Below are positions 22,826 to 33,239 of a stretch of DNA of 64,000 bases, in pieces. Within the stretch, counting starts at the first letter, position 1; each line of letters starts with the position of its first letter. The position numbers and the translations under genes were made by a program. Where the stretch lies: NCBI GenBank assembly GCA_028752905.1, contig JAQNBH010000017.1, positions 38,959,929-39,023,928 on the forward strand. The letters are read 5' to 3'. A model generated the notes under the pieces. It was not told the DNA's origin. It made no database searches and saw only the letters and a program-made list of their open reading frames with translations. Source of the stretch: Cladorhizidae sp. MBARI D1340-BT2 (lineage: Eukaryota > Porifera > Demospongiae > Poecilosclerida > Cladorhizidae).

Positions 22826-24163
22826 GTGGTGGAGAGAGGGGGGAGAGTGGATGGAGGCCAGGAGGAAAAGTCAAGGGGAACGTATCTACTGCGATTTGGT
22901 ACATGTGGGCTGTCAGGGGGAGAATCGCTGGTGGACAACAACACAGAGAGGGATGGAGAGAGGCAAGAACCGTCAGGTGGGGGAGCACCGGGAGGGGATT
23001 CATACAGGGAAGGAGCACCTGCTGGCCAAAGCAAAGATGTCAATGAGCATGAACAAACCCAAGCAAAAAGTATGTTGAGGAGGGTGGGGGTTGGGAGTGG
23101 GACCAAAGATAGGGAAACTGGGCGGTTGAGAGTGGTGTTTGTTAATTGTAGAGGATGGTGGTCAAGGGAGGTGGATTTGAAGGTAGTGTTGGGAACGAAG
23201 AAGTTTGATGTGTTGGGATTAGCGGAGACATTTTTGCAGAAGGAGGATGAGGTGAGTGTGGCAGGATATGAGTGGTATGGCAGGAATAGAGAGGGTGGCA
23301 GGCGGGCGAGTGGAGGTGTGGGAGTTATGGTGCATGAGAGTTTGGAATCTAGGGTGAGGAAGTCAAGAGAAGGTTTGCTGTGGGTGGAGTTAAGCGGAGC
23401 GGGGAGAAGAAAAACTATGGTAGGGGTAGTGTATGTGAACCCAGAAGGAGTGAGAGTGAGAGAGACGGAGGGATTGTTTGAGGTATTGCAGGAGAACGTA
23501 GTGAAGTATGAAGAGAAAGGTTTCGATGTTGTTATGATGGGGGACTTCAATGCAAAGATTGGATGAGGAGTGGAGGACAACCTAAACAGTAATGGAAGGC
23601 GGTTGTTGGAGTTGGTTAGGGTAGGAGGTCTGGTTGTGGGGAACGAGTTGCAGTGCTGTGAGGGCAGGTGGACGTGGGAATGTGGGGAGAGAAAGTCGGT
23701 CACAGACTATATGTTGTTTAGTGAGGACATGGATGTAGCTAAGGTGGTAGTTGAGGACTCAGGCAAGCTGGATGTGGGGTCGGACCATAACATTATTTGT
23801 GGAGAAATTACGTGGGGTAGGAGAGAGGTACAAATGAGAAGAGAGCGACATAAATGGAGAGTTGACAATAGGCTAGACTGGATGGAGTATCAGGAGGCAG
23901 TGGAGGAAATGTTCATGGGGTGGGAAGAGGATGTGAGAGAGCTTGAGCAAGAGTTGGGAGGAAACATAGTTGAAGAGGTGTGTGGTAGGTGGAAGGAGAA
24001 AGTTTTGGCTGCAGCGGAGAAAGGAATTGGAAGGAAGAAGATTACAGACAGGTCAGAGGGATGGTGGTCAGAGTATGTGGAGTGGTTGATTGGTGTCAGG
24101 AAGGAGAAATGTAAGAGGCTGAGGGAAGCCAGGAAGAGAGGGGAGAGAGAGGCTCTACATTAA
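22826..24163 (+). pseudogene. Endonuclease domain of the LINE
   Basis: Open stretches 22826-23566 and 23570-24163 are in the same frame and separated by one TGA. Motifs in order: VFVNCRGWW, VLGLAETFL (catalytic Glu), GGVGVMVHE, VVYVNPEG, MMGDFNAKIG (catalytic Asp-Asn), SVTDYMLF and GSDHNIICGEI (Ser-Asp-His). This is the normal order for an APE-type endonuclease. One stop lies immediately after the GDFNAKIG motif. The linker to reverse transcriptase is rich in Lys, Glu and Arg. Confidence 0.85.
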
Positions 24164-24201
24164 GACAACTATGGGATGACTATAGGGAAGCAAGAAAGGA
24201 A

Positions 24202-25614
24202 GTGAAAAAGACTATTAGGATAGAGAAGAAGGAATTGAGGAAGAGAACTATAAAGAAGATTAGAGAGCAGGGTGGGACTAGTTGTAAGCTGTTTTGGAAT
24301 GATTTAAGAGCAAAGAGGAAGGAGAGAAGGATAAAAGGAGTGAGAGATGATGAGGGAAGGATGGTAGAGGAGGAAGTCGAGGTGTTGGAGGTGATGGCAA
24401 AACACTGGGAAGAGCTGGGGAGAAAAAAAGAGGATGCCACAGTACAAGAATTAGAGATGGGAGAAGTGAATGAGCATGAGCTGGGTATGTGTGAAGAAGT
24501 AAGTTGGGAAGAAGTAGTAGAGGTATTAAAGTGTTTGAAGAGAGGAAAGGCTCCAGGCCCTGATGGAATGTTGAATGAGATGCTGATGTATGGAGGTAGA
24601 AGGTTGGTGGAAGTGATGGTGCAGGTGATGAATGTGGTGATGAGGATTGAGTGCTGCCCAGTGGACTGGAAGAGGAGTTTACTAGTACCTCTCCACAAGG
24701 ATGGTGACGAGGACGAAGTAGGGAATTATAGGGGAATTTCATTGTGTTGTAATGTGGTGAAGGTGTTTGCGAGAGTGTTGGCAAGGAGGTTGGGAGTGTT
24801 CGCTGAGGATAGGATTTTGACGGAAGCACAAGGAGGATTTAGGAGACAGAGGAGATGTTCAGACCAGTGGTTGGTGTTAAGTGGAGTTTGTGAAGTGAGG
24901 AAGAGCGAGAAAAAAGCTTCTTAGCTGGCTTTCCTGGATATAAGTAAGGCATATGACAGTGTGTGGAGGGAGGGACTGTGGCAGAAGTTGAGGCAGTATG
25001 GAGTAGAAGAGAAGCTTGTGAGGACATGTGTAGGATTGTATAGTGGGGTGGAGACGACGGTGGTATTGAATGGAAGGAGGTCAAGGTGGTTCACTGTGGA
25101 GAATGGACTTAGGCAGGGATGTCCTTTGTCTCCACTTCTTTTCAATATATATTTGATGGGAATGGCAGAGGAATTGGAGAGAGCTGAGCTAGGAGTCAAA
25201 GTGGAAAGCTGCTGGTGTGGGGCACTCATGTATGCAGATGATGTTGTTCTTCTGGCTGACTCAGGGGTGGAACTGCAAGCTATGTTGGATGTGGTACAGG
25301 CGTATGTGTTAAGGTGGAAGATGAAATTTAATAGCAAGAAGAGCAAGGTCATGGTAGTAGGGAAGAAGGAATCAGAAGTGCATTGGAGGATTGGTGAGGA
25401 GATATTGGAAGAGGTCAAAGAATTCAAGTACTTAGGAATATGGTTTGATAGGAAGCTAAGGGGTAATGTTCAGTTAGAGAAGATGGCAAAGAAGGCAGAA
25501 GAGTGGGTTGGAAAGGTAATATGGATGAGTAGAGTGAGTGGGCAGGTGGAAGTAGACAGAGGAAGAATGGTGTGGGAGCTTCTCAGTATGGAGCATGCAG
25601 CCGAAGTGTGGTAG
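24202..25614 (+). pseudogene. Reverse transcriptase domain of the LINE
   Basis: Two open stretches are split by TAG at 24922-24924. Motifs: GKAPGPDGMLNEML, LLVPLHKDGDEDEVGNYRGIS, EAQGGFRRQR, then LAFLDISKAYDSV (catalytic Asp), NGLRQGCPLSPLLFNIYL, LMYADDVVLLAD (Y-x-DD-type active site) and KFKYLGIWF-like thumb. All catalytic residues are visible, but the stop truncates the protein. Confidence 0.85.
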
Positions 25615-25620
25615 ACAGGA

Positions 25621-26499
25621 GGACGTAATGCTCGCAAGAAGTTGGAGTCAGCACAGCTGAGAGTGGGTAGGAGACTATTGGGGGCAAGTGATACAGTAGC
25701 AGGAGTGGCAATACGGGGAGATATGGGGTGGAGGAAGCTAGAGGAGAGGAGGGAAGAGATGAAGGTTTTGTTTGGCAAGAGATTAGAGGTGTTGGAACAG
25801 AGCAGATTGATAATAGTTGTTGTAAATAAACTACGAGAGGATGGAGGAATTGGATGGTGGGAAGAATATGAGATCTTGAGGAGAAAGTACGAGATAAACA
25901 ACGAGGTTGGGTCAGTGCGCAAGTGGAAGGGGAAAGTGAAGGTGAGAAATGAGGACTGGGAGGAGGAAGTAGACGGAAAAAGTACGCTGAATTATTATAA
26001 ATCAGCAAAGAATGGTGCAGGGGTGGAGAGGTATGTGAGGTCCATGCATGGTCAGGAAGGTGTGCGGCTGCAATTTAGACTGAGGACTGCATCAGCTGGG
26101 TTGTTAGAGGATAAGAAGAGATGTGGGATAGTTAGAGATGAGAGGTGTATAATGTGTGATAGTGGAGCAGGCGAGGATGTGGAACATTTCTTGGTGACAT
26201 GCGGGGAATTTGAGAGGGATCGGCTGGTTCTGATAGATGAGGTACGCAGAATTGTAGGGGCAAGACAGTGGCTGGATGAATTAAGAAGAGTGAGTAAGGA
26301 TGGAAAGGTGGCATTGCTTTTGGGGAAAGATGTGGAGGGAGTAAGTGATGCTGTGATGGAGGAGGTGGGCGAGTGTGTTATGTATTGTGTAGGGAAGTGG
26401 TGGCAGAGGAGAAAGGAACTGTTATATGGTGAGCTGAGGAATGATCTTTGGTCCACTCCTGTCCCCCCCTTCCTGAGCAGCGGGACACTCGTAACTTAA
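25621..26499 (+). pseudogene. C-terminal domain of the LINE with CCHC zinc motif
   Basis: After a TAG at 25612-25614 the frame continues with ESAQLRVGRRLLGAS and other conserved LINE C-terminal sequence. CIMCDSGAGEDVEHFLVTC follows (C-x2-C-x8-H-x4-C), the zinc motif found after reverse transcriptase in several LINE clades. It ends at TAA 26497-26499. Confidence 0.8.
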
Positions 26500-26652
26500 T
26501 ATTGTGGATAATTTTATTAATTAAGTACTGTTAACTTCTTTTTAAAATATAGATTGTTATTAGGTTGGTTACTAAATAGTTTCACACTTTGCTGTATTAT
26601 ATATGTGATGGCCTTAACAGGCTCAGCAATGGCAACATTAAATCATAAAAGA

Positions 26653-27000
26653 ACAGTGGAGTAATGCAGAGGAACCAGTAGATGATGTTCTGACCTATGT
26701 AAACAAGGTGCGGGAAAGGATTGGAAGCAGCTAGGGAGATCGTCGTACAGAATATGAAGAAATCTCAAAGGAAGCAGAAGGAATGGTATGACCGAAAGGC
26801 TCGTGATTTGAAACTGAAAATTGGAGACCAAGTGCTGGTGCTACTGCCAACATCTACAAGAAAACTCTTAGCCCAATAGCATGGTCCATACAAGGTGACA
26901 AGAACTATTGGAAAAGTGAATTATGAAATCGAAATGCCGGAAAGAAGGAGAAAGAAAGTGATATTTCACATCAATATGCTGAAAAAGTGGCGGACACAAG
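26653..27000 (+). pseudogene. Integrase C-terminal domain of Gyp-B
   Basis: After the LINE the reading resumes with EQWSNAEEPVDDVLTYVNKV and continues, with frame changes, into LKIGDQVLVLLP and HGPYKVTRTIGKVNYEI. This is a GPY-type integrase tail. It runs without a boundary into the reverse transcriptase open stretch that begins at 26895. Confidence 0.75.
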
Positions 27001-28563
27001 AGAAAGATCAAGGTTCTATAGAAGAAACCTTATGTGTAGTTGAATCAGAAGACTCATTGAATGAAGAGAACATAGCTGAATGGAGAAATGAAAATATATC
27101 AAGTGAATTGAATATGGGAAAACAACTGGATAAGAAACAATGTCAGGAATTACAGGAACTACTGAGAATATTTCCTGAAATTACTTCAAACAAACCAGGA
27201 AAGACAGAATTAACTTATCACAGTATACTAATAACAGAAGAGAAACCAATTCGACAACAACCGTATAGGATACCGCGAGCATACCAGGAACAGGTGGAAA
27301 AAGAATTGCAAGAAATGTTAGAGCAGGGAATTATAGAACCATCCCGGAGTGAATGGACTTCACCGATTGTTGTGGTGAAGAAAAAAGACGGAGACATACG
27401 AATATGCATCGATTACAGGAAGCTAAACGCCATGACGAAAATAGATGCATACCCAATGCCAAGAATTGATGACATATTGGATGAGCTTGGGCAGGCAAAA
27501 TACATCACTACACTAGATTTAGCTAAAGGGTATTGGCAGGTACCAGTGAATCCACAGGACCAAGAGAAGACAGGACCAAGAGAAGACAGCATTCAGCAGC
27601 CCACTTGGACTTTTTCAGTTTAAAAGGATGCCATTCGGACTTAGTGGAGCACCAGCGACTTTTCAGAGACTGATGGACAGAATTATTAATGGACTGAGTT
27701 TTACCAATGCTTATCTAGATGACTTGGTCATTTATAGTTCAAACTGGCAAGAACATCTATCACATGTGGAACAGATATTTATGCGATTGAGGAAAGCAGG
27801 ATTAACGATCAAATTAAGAAAATGCCAATTAGCTATGGAAGAGTGCACTTACCTTGGACATGTGATTGGAAAAGGAACCACAAGACCAGAACTGAAAGCT
27901 GTAGAGATGTACCCAGTACCTGTTACCAAGAAAAATGTTCGATCATTTCTAGGATTAACTGGCTATTATAGGAGATTTATTCCTAACTATGCTACAATAG
28001 CGAAACCACTCACAGACTTAACACAAAAATGTGTACCAGAAAGAATTCCATGGAGTGTGATGTGTCAAGAAGCTTTTCAAATGTTAAAACAGACACTACC
28101 GGTAGTCAAGAACCCCAATTTTAGTAAGGAATTCATCCTTCAAACAGATGCTTCTGATGTTGGAGTAGGAGCCGTATTGAGTCAGCTGGATGAAAATGAT
28201 CAAGATCATCCTATTGCCTATTTTAGCAGGAAACTCTTACCAAGAGAGCAGAAATATGCGACTATTGAAAAAGAATGTTTAGCTGTCAAGATGGGAATCC
28301 AACATTTCGCAGTTTATCTTATGGGAAAACCATTTCGAATTCAGACAGATCACCGTGCCCTACAATGGTTAAACAATTTCAAAGAGAAGAACAGTCGATT
28401 GACTAGATGGGGTCTAACTCTACAACCTTTCATCTTTACAATTGAACACAAGAAAGGAAAGGACAATGCTAATGCAGACACCTTATCAAGGATGCCAGAT
28501 TATATGCTGCACACTTTAGAAGGAGTGGAAAATGTGGCAGAGCCAGAGAGACAAGTGCATTAG
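26895..28563 (+). pseudogene. Reverse transcriptase and RNase H of Gyp-B, downstream of integrase
   Basis: The frame 26895-27623 starts in the integrase tail and continues into reverse transcriptase: YRIPRAYQEQVEKEL, SEWTSPIVVVKKKDG, CIDYRKLNAMTK, TTLDLAKGYWQVP (first catalytic Asp). A small duplication (CAGGACCAAGAGAAGACAGG) shifts the frame near 27560-27620. The frame 27628-28563 continues with MPFGLSGAPATFQRLM, NAYLDDLVIYS (active site), FLGLTGYYRRFIP and LQTDASDVGVGAVL. TIEKECLAV and IQTDHRALQWL (RNase H) follow, ending at NANADTLSRMPD. A single gag-pol product would therefore have integrase before reverse transcriptase. Confidence 0.85.
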
Positions 28564-28690
28564 TCCAATACTAGCCAGCTCTATGTGGCATGTAGTAAAA
28601 CATTAGTTAGCTATGGGCATGCTATAACATGTATAATACCATGTATTTACCTGTAGTCTTAGTGATGTATGATTATTCAAATTGTACACA

Positions 28691-28948
28691 TGTCAGAACG
28701 GTAGTCATAACAGTAGTCAGGAGTAACTTGTTTGAGAACAGTTGAGTTGTTTTGTCTTTTGCTATATCTTATTTATTTATCCACTTAATAATTATATTTA
28801 AACCTATCTGAACTCTTAACAGTCTAGCTATTTGTCTAGAATTGTACTAAGTTGAACATTTATTGAAGTTGAATAGCTTTAGAAGTAAGTTGAATATCTA
28901 GCTATAGCAGTAGCTACTTGTTGAATAGACTGAACTCGGTCGGTTACA
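28691..28948 (+). repeat. 3' LTR of Gyp-B (start uncertain)
   Basis: The end at CGGTTACA (28941-28948) is certain from the target duplication and the 5' copies. The start may be TGTCAGAACGG at 28691, by analogy with Gyp-A. No clear polypurine tract precedes it and there is no full 5' copy to compare. Confidence 0.6.
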
Positions 28949-28953
28949 CTATG

Positions 28954-29440
28954 CAACTAGAATTCATCATAATTCTTTATATGTAGGTCATTATAAACTG
29001 CTGTTGACTGGCCAACACGGCTAGATGCCAAGTCATATTAGTGCCAAGAGCCATTTCCTTATAATGATATTTGCATCTACGTGGTTTGTTGCCAAGCAAC
29101 CATCTTTTTTTAAATCAGCAAATACCTTTCTACCCACTGGACTGGTGGACTGTTGCACCGCCAAATTTGACCAGTTAAATCTGATGGTAAAAAGTTTTTA
29201 AACTTTCTGTTCTTATAAAGATATTCACGATGATGTGGTTTGTTACTAAGCAACCCAAACTTGTTATAATGTCTATCAACTCATCAGGTACCAGCTGATA
29301 TAGGGTTGCTAGGCACTTTTCTCATCACTCTTCCCACACCAAAAAATTATGTCGAAAAAAGAAGAAAAAACACCTTATAAAGGAAGAGGGTAAAACTTAG
29401 CGGCTCGTCATAATGCGCAAGCCATTTCCACGAACAGTTC
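28954..29440. other. Non-coding stretch
   Basis: Nothing recognisable apart from AT-rich sequence and a short A-rich run near 29340-29370. Confidence 0.5.
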
Positions 29441-30030
29441 CAAGTCACGCTGTTCTTGGGTCAGACTGGTCCTGTGCTGTTCTGGGGTCAGAATGGTTCT
29501 GTGTGGGATTGGAATGGTTCTGTGCTGTTCGGGAGTCAGAATGGTTCCAAGTCATGCCTTCTGGAGTCAGAACAGTTCCAAGTCACGCTGTTCTGGGGTC
29601 AGACTGGTTCTGCACTGTTCTGGGATCAGAATGGTTCTGCACTGTTCTAGGTTCAGACTGGTTCTGTGCTGTTCTGGGATCATAATGGTTCTGTGCTGTT
29701 CTGGGATTGGAATGGTTCTGTGCTGTTCTGGTGTCAGAATGGTTCTGCGCTGTTCTGGAGTCAGAATGGTTCTGTGCTGTTCTGGGATTGGAATGGTTCT
29801 GTGCTGTTCTGGGATTGGAATGGTTCTGTGCTGTTCTGGTGTCAGAATGGTTCTGCGCTGTTCTGGAGTCAGAATGGTTCTGTGCTGTTCTGGGATTGGA
29901 ATGGTTCTGTGCTGTTCTGGTGTCAGAATGATTTCAAGTCAAGCAGTTCCAGAGTCAGAAACTTCCAAGTTGCGCTGTTCTGGAATCAGAATAGTTCCAA
30001 GTCACACAGTTCATGAGTCAGAATGGTTCC
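29441..30030. repeat. 27-bp minisatellite with higher-order structure
   Basis: About 21 head-to-tail copies of a 27-bp unit typified by GGTTCTGTGCTGTTCTGGGA plus 7 bp. Between about 29720 and 29930 groups of four units are themselves repeated. All three forward frames stay open because the unit is a multiple of three without stops. The resulting Trp-Phe-Cys-Ala-Val peptides are a by-product, not a protein I can support. Confidence 0.95.
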
Positions 30031-30439
30031 AAGTATCAGTTAGACATTAGCATTGACCATCTCAGCAGAATCCCACTAAAGACAGATATCAGTGTTTGGG
30101 CTAGATTATTCCACTTAGAATTTCTGGACGTCAGCAGTCACACTTACATATTGTCCTGCAAGTGGGGGAAATTTTTTAAATTAACTCCAAGCCTCTCGTA
30201 AAAATGCAAAAGCCCAAAGAGAAGCCTGTGCTGATGAGGAGGAGGTCAGTTCACCGTGAATCTGGTGAGATATGTAGTAGACGACATACTGGGGGAGGAG
30301 GGATAAGCAAGCTTAGGTGGGAGATGCCAGAACAGTCGCAGTTGACTTTGATAATTGCTAGTTGGCAAGCAGTTACATAGGATTACTACCTTTTGAGGCA
30401 GTAATCCATGCCTGCTCACCTGAGCCACAGTAAGTATGT

Positions 30440-31080
30440 TAAACGAACTATGGCACAGGTACCCCGTATACTATTCCAGCTATGGCATGTGTCTAGTATA
30501 CTATAGGAGCTATGACACAGGTACCGAGTATACTAGGGCAGCTATGATACAGGTACCTAACAGCAGCTATGGCATGTGTGTCTAGTATACTACACAAACT
30601 GTGGCACAGTTGTCTAGTACCACAGCAGTTATGGCACAAGTGCCTAGTATACTATAGCAGCTATGGCTTGTGTGTTTAGTATATTACAGGGGCTATGACA
30701 CAGATGCCTAATATGCTATAGCAGCTATGGCATCTATGTCTAGTATACTACAGGAGCTATGGCACAGGTGTCTAGTATACTACAGCAGCTATGGTACAGG
30801 TGTCTAACAGCAGCAATGGGATGTGTGTCTAGTATACTACAAGACCTATTCCCACATGTGCCTAGTATACTACAGCAACTATGGTACAGGTGTCTAACAG
30901 CATATGGCATGTGTGTCTAGTATACTACAGGATCTATACAACATGTGCCTGGTATGGTACATGTGTCTACAGCAGCTATGGCATGTGTGTCTAGTATACT
31001 ACAGGAAGTATGCCTAGTATACTACAGCAGTTATGGCACAGGTGCCTAGGACAGTATACTATAGCATCATTGCATGTGTG
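30440..31080. repeat. Degenerate minisatellite, unit about 32-37 bp
   Basis: About 18 copies of a unit such as GCTATGGCACAGGTGTCTAG followed by TATACTACAGCA. The repeated core AGTATACT is palindromic. Unit length varies and some copies are shortened. Confidence 0.9.
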
Positions 31081-31084
31081 ATCT

Positions 31085-33095
31085 AGACTTGGAATAGGCA
31101 ACACTGCTAAGAATTAAAGATTTGTCTGTACTGGTAATCATGCTAAATGCAACCATCTCTCTCTCCATCACACTTTCACTGACAACAAAATGCCTTGCAT
31201 TCATCTCTACAAGAAGTGTTATTGGAATTTAAATAAAGTTGCCAAAGAGATTAGCATATGTGCATGGATACTGAAGCATGACCCAATATATAAAATGGAG
31301 TGTTGAGATAGCTGTGAGAAAGCTATAGATACAAATCTCATCTTTAGCTATAACTACTGCTTTGTCCTAAGCCTGATCCAAAGAAAGAGATCACTACTAA
31401 TTTTCTAACCACCCACAGCTTAAGTTAGCTTGAATGCAACTTACTTTGTGTGGTTTTTAATACAACTCTTGACTCTAGAGTGCTGGTAGAAAGTGATAGC
31501 TACAAACCACTGCTGTATTAACAGCTGCACTTGTCTGGCTAGAACCAAAGAAAGAAGTCTAATAATGAAAAACTACAATGCTAGCTGCTACAGCATTCCC
31601 CAATGCCCACAGATTTAGCATCGTCTAGCTATGGAGGGGTGATTAATTTGGAAATAGTTCTCATGTGTATATGAATGGATGCTTGCGCGTATGTGTATAA
31701 TAAGCTATGGGAATAAATATTTTTTCAGAAGAACATCTACCTGTTTCTTATCCAGAATGGATAAAGAACAGAATTGGAGAGAGAGGTAAGTGTCAAAGCA
31801 TGCTTCTGAAACAACAGAAGAAAGACATCGAGATTGGAGGGGGGGAAAGCGAGTGGAAAAAAACTTGATAGAATCACATCAGATTATGGAGCTGGTTCAG
31901 GTAAAGTTACTACACTCCATGTTTCTATAGCGGATGTTGAAGTTTCATTCTGCTAAAAGCTGTGAACAAGTGTGCTCAACTGGAAATAATTATCATGGAT
32001 AATGGCCTTGCTAATTGGAAATGATCATCATGGTCAATTTGAACAGGTTCTCGTCCCAGCCTTGCACTAGTTTGCAATTTGTAAGGAATATCAATATACT
32101 ATTCTTAGCTACTTCTAAATACAACAATCCAAGCAATAAACTCTTATGACATAAATAATTTACACTGGAAGAATACCTAGAGCAATGTGATCTATGCTTG
32201 GAATTAGGACAACAATGTTAGGAATTAAAGTGTTTTTTTCCATGTTGACAATTATGCTAAAACTAATTGTTTTATCTCTCCATCATACTTTTGCTAACCA
32301 CACAATGTACTGCATTCATTTCTAGTATTGCTGTATGGCATGTGTATGTTTCTGTCTATATAATTATGTATGTATGTATTCAACATAATATGACAATAGG
32401 ACAGGGACACCGGTCATAAATATTGTGAGCTTACTAGAAATGAATTCAAGCAATTGTGTGGCAAGTGAAGGTAAAAAACACATTAATTTGACATTTACAT
32501 TAAGTATTGTCCTACTCCAAGGAAATCTGCAGGCCTAACACTATATACACTGATATGTAAATTATTAGTCATCTGATTGGATTGTAATATGGAGAAGTAG
32601 CGAGGAGTCACAGTTTTCAAGCAGTACCCTGCTCAATACGCATAATTTTTGTTAGCGACGATCATTTCCATTTTAACGTAAGTGTTAAGAAAGTGTTGAT
32701 GAATAGAGAGAGTGGCTGAGTCAAAATGGAACTTCACCTGAGCCTAAAGAACTTCTCCATCCTGGGATACTGTGCTTCTCCCAAGATTTCAGTTTGCAGC
32801 TATAGCTTTCTCGCAATAATCTCAATCACTCCATTTTATATTGTGTGCGCTTTAATATCCTTTGAAGCTTCTAAATCTTGAAGGCAATCTTCAATGGCAT
32901 GCTTTCATGGCACTTCTTCCCTTGTAGAAACATGGACAGATGAAGTGTAGAAGCCTTTACTGAGTCAAAGGATGTTTCTCAATGGTGGATGCAAGCACTA
33001 GCTAGGAATAAAAGCAATAAAAAATTAACTACATGTACTGGTAAGATTCGTGTGTGTAAGTGAAAAATAACCGAGAATAGTCACCCGAGCGCGGC
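31085..33095. repeat. Dispersed-repeat segment resembling 37.1-38.4 kb
   Basis: No coding region is found. Parts at about 31260-31570, 31885-31930 and 32380-32700 resemble 37240-37520, 37165-37200 and 38100-38350, with many differences. A second internal similarity links 31115-31200 with 32215-32330. These are old repeat copies flanking the Ginger1 insertion. Confidence 0.55.
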
Positions 33096-33239
33096 CCAGT
33101 GTCACAGGAAATCTGACATCCCCACTTTTTGGTATCCCCATTCCCTAGGAAAGTTCGCACCCCCGTATAGAATTTCCTAAGGATATTGGGTATCCCCAAT
33201 TATACGCCCTAGGAAATATTGCATCCCGCCCGATCACAT

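Larger units (their letters stand above)
22674..26644 (+). mobile_element. LINE (non-LTR retrotransposon) inside Gyp-B
   Basis: An insertion of 3971 bp is flanked by the 8-bp duplication ATAAAAGA (22666-22673 and 26645-26652). It carries an AP-type endonuclease, reverse transcriptase and a C-terminal zinc motif. There is no poly(A) tail; the 3' end reads GGCAACATTAAATC. No ORF1 is evident, so it may be 5' truncated. The coding strand is strikingly purine-rich. Stops at about 23563, 24161, 24922 and 25612 make it non-autonomous. The C-terminal CCHC placement suggests a CR1/L2-like or related clade, but I cannot assign it. Confidence 0.9.
18947..28948 (+). mobile_element. Gyp-B: gypsy element with integrase before RT, flanked by CTATG
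   Basis: The internal order is primer site, gag, zinc knuckle, protease, integrase, reverse transcriptase, RNase H, 3' LTR. The whole unit, from an inverted LTR piece at 18947 to the 3' LTR end at 28948, is flanked by CTATG on both sides (18942-18946 and 28949-28953). It is interrupted by a MITE (21733-22578) and a LINE (22674-26644), both inside the integrase. A few frameshifts and stops remain apart from those insertions. Confidence 0.85.

Noticed and set aside
22681..23703. 340-codon open stretch antisense to the LINE endonuclease
   Set aside because: It is Ser/Pro/Leu/Thr-rich and arises from the purine-rich sense strand; no domain is present and the sense strand has clear catalytic motifs.
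29413..30050. Long overlapping open stretches in three forward frames
   Set aside because: They come from a 27-bp tandem repeat without stop codons.
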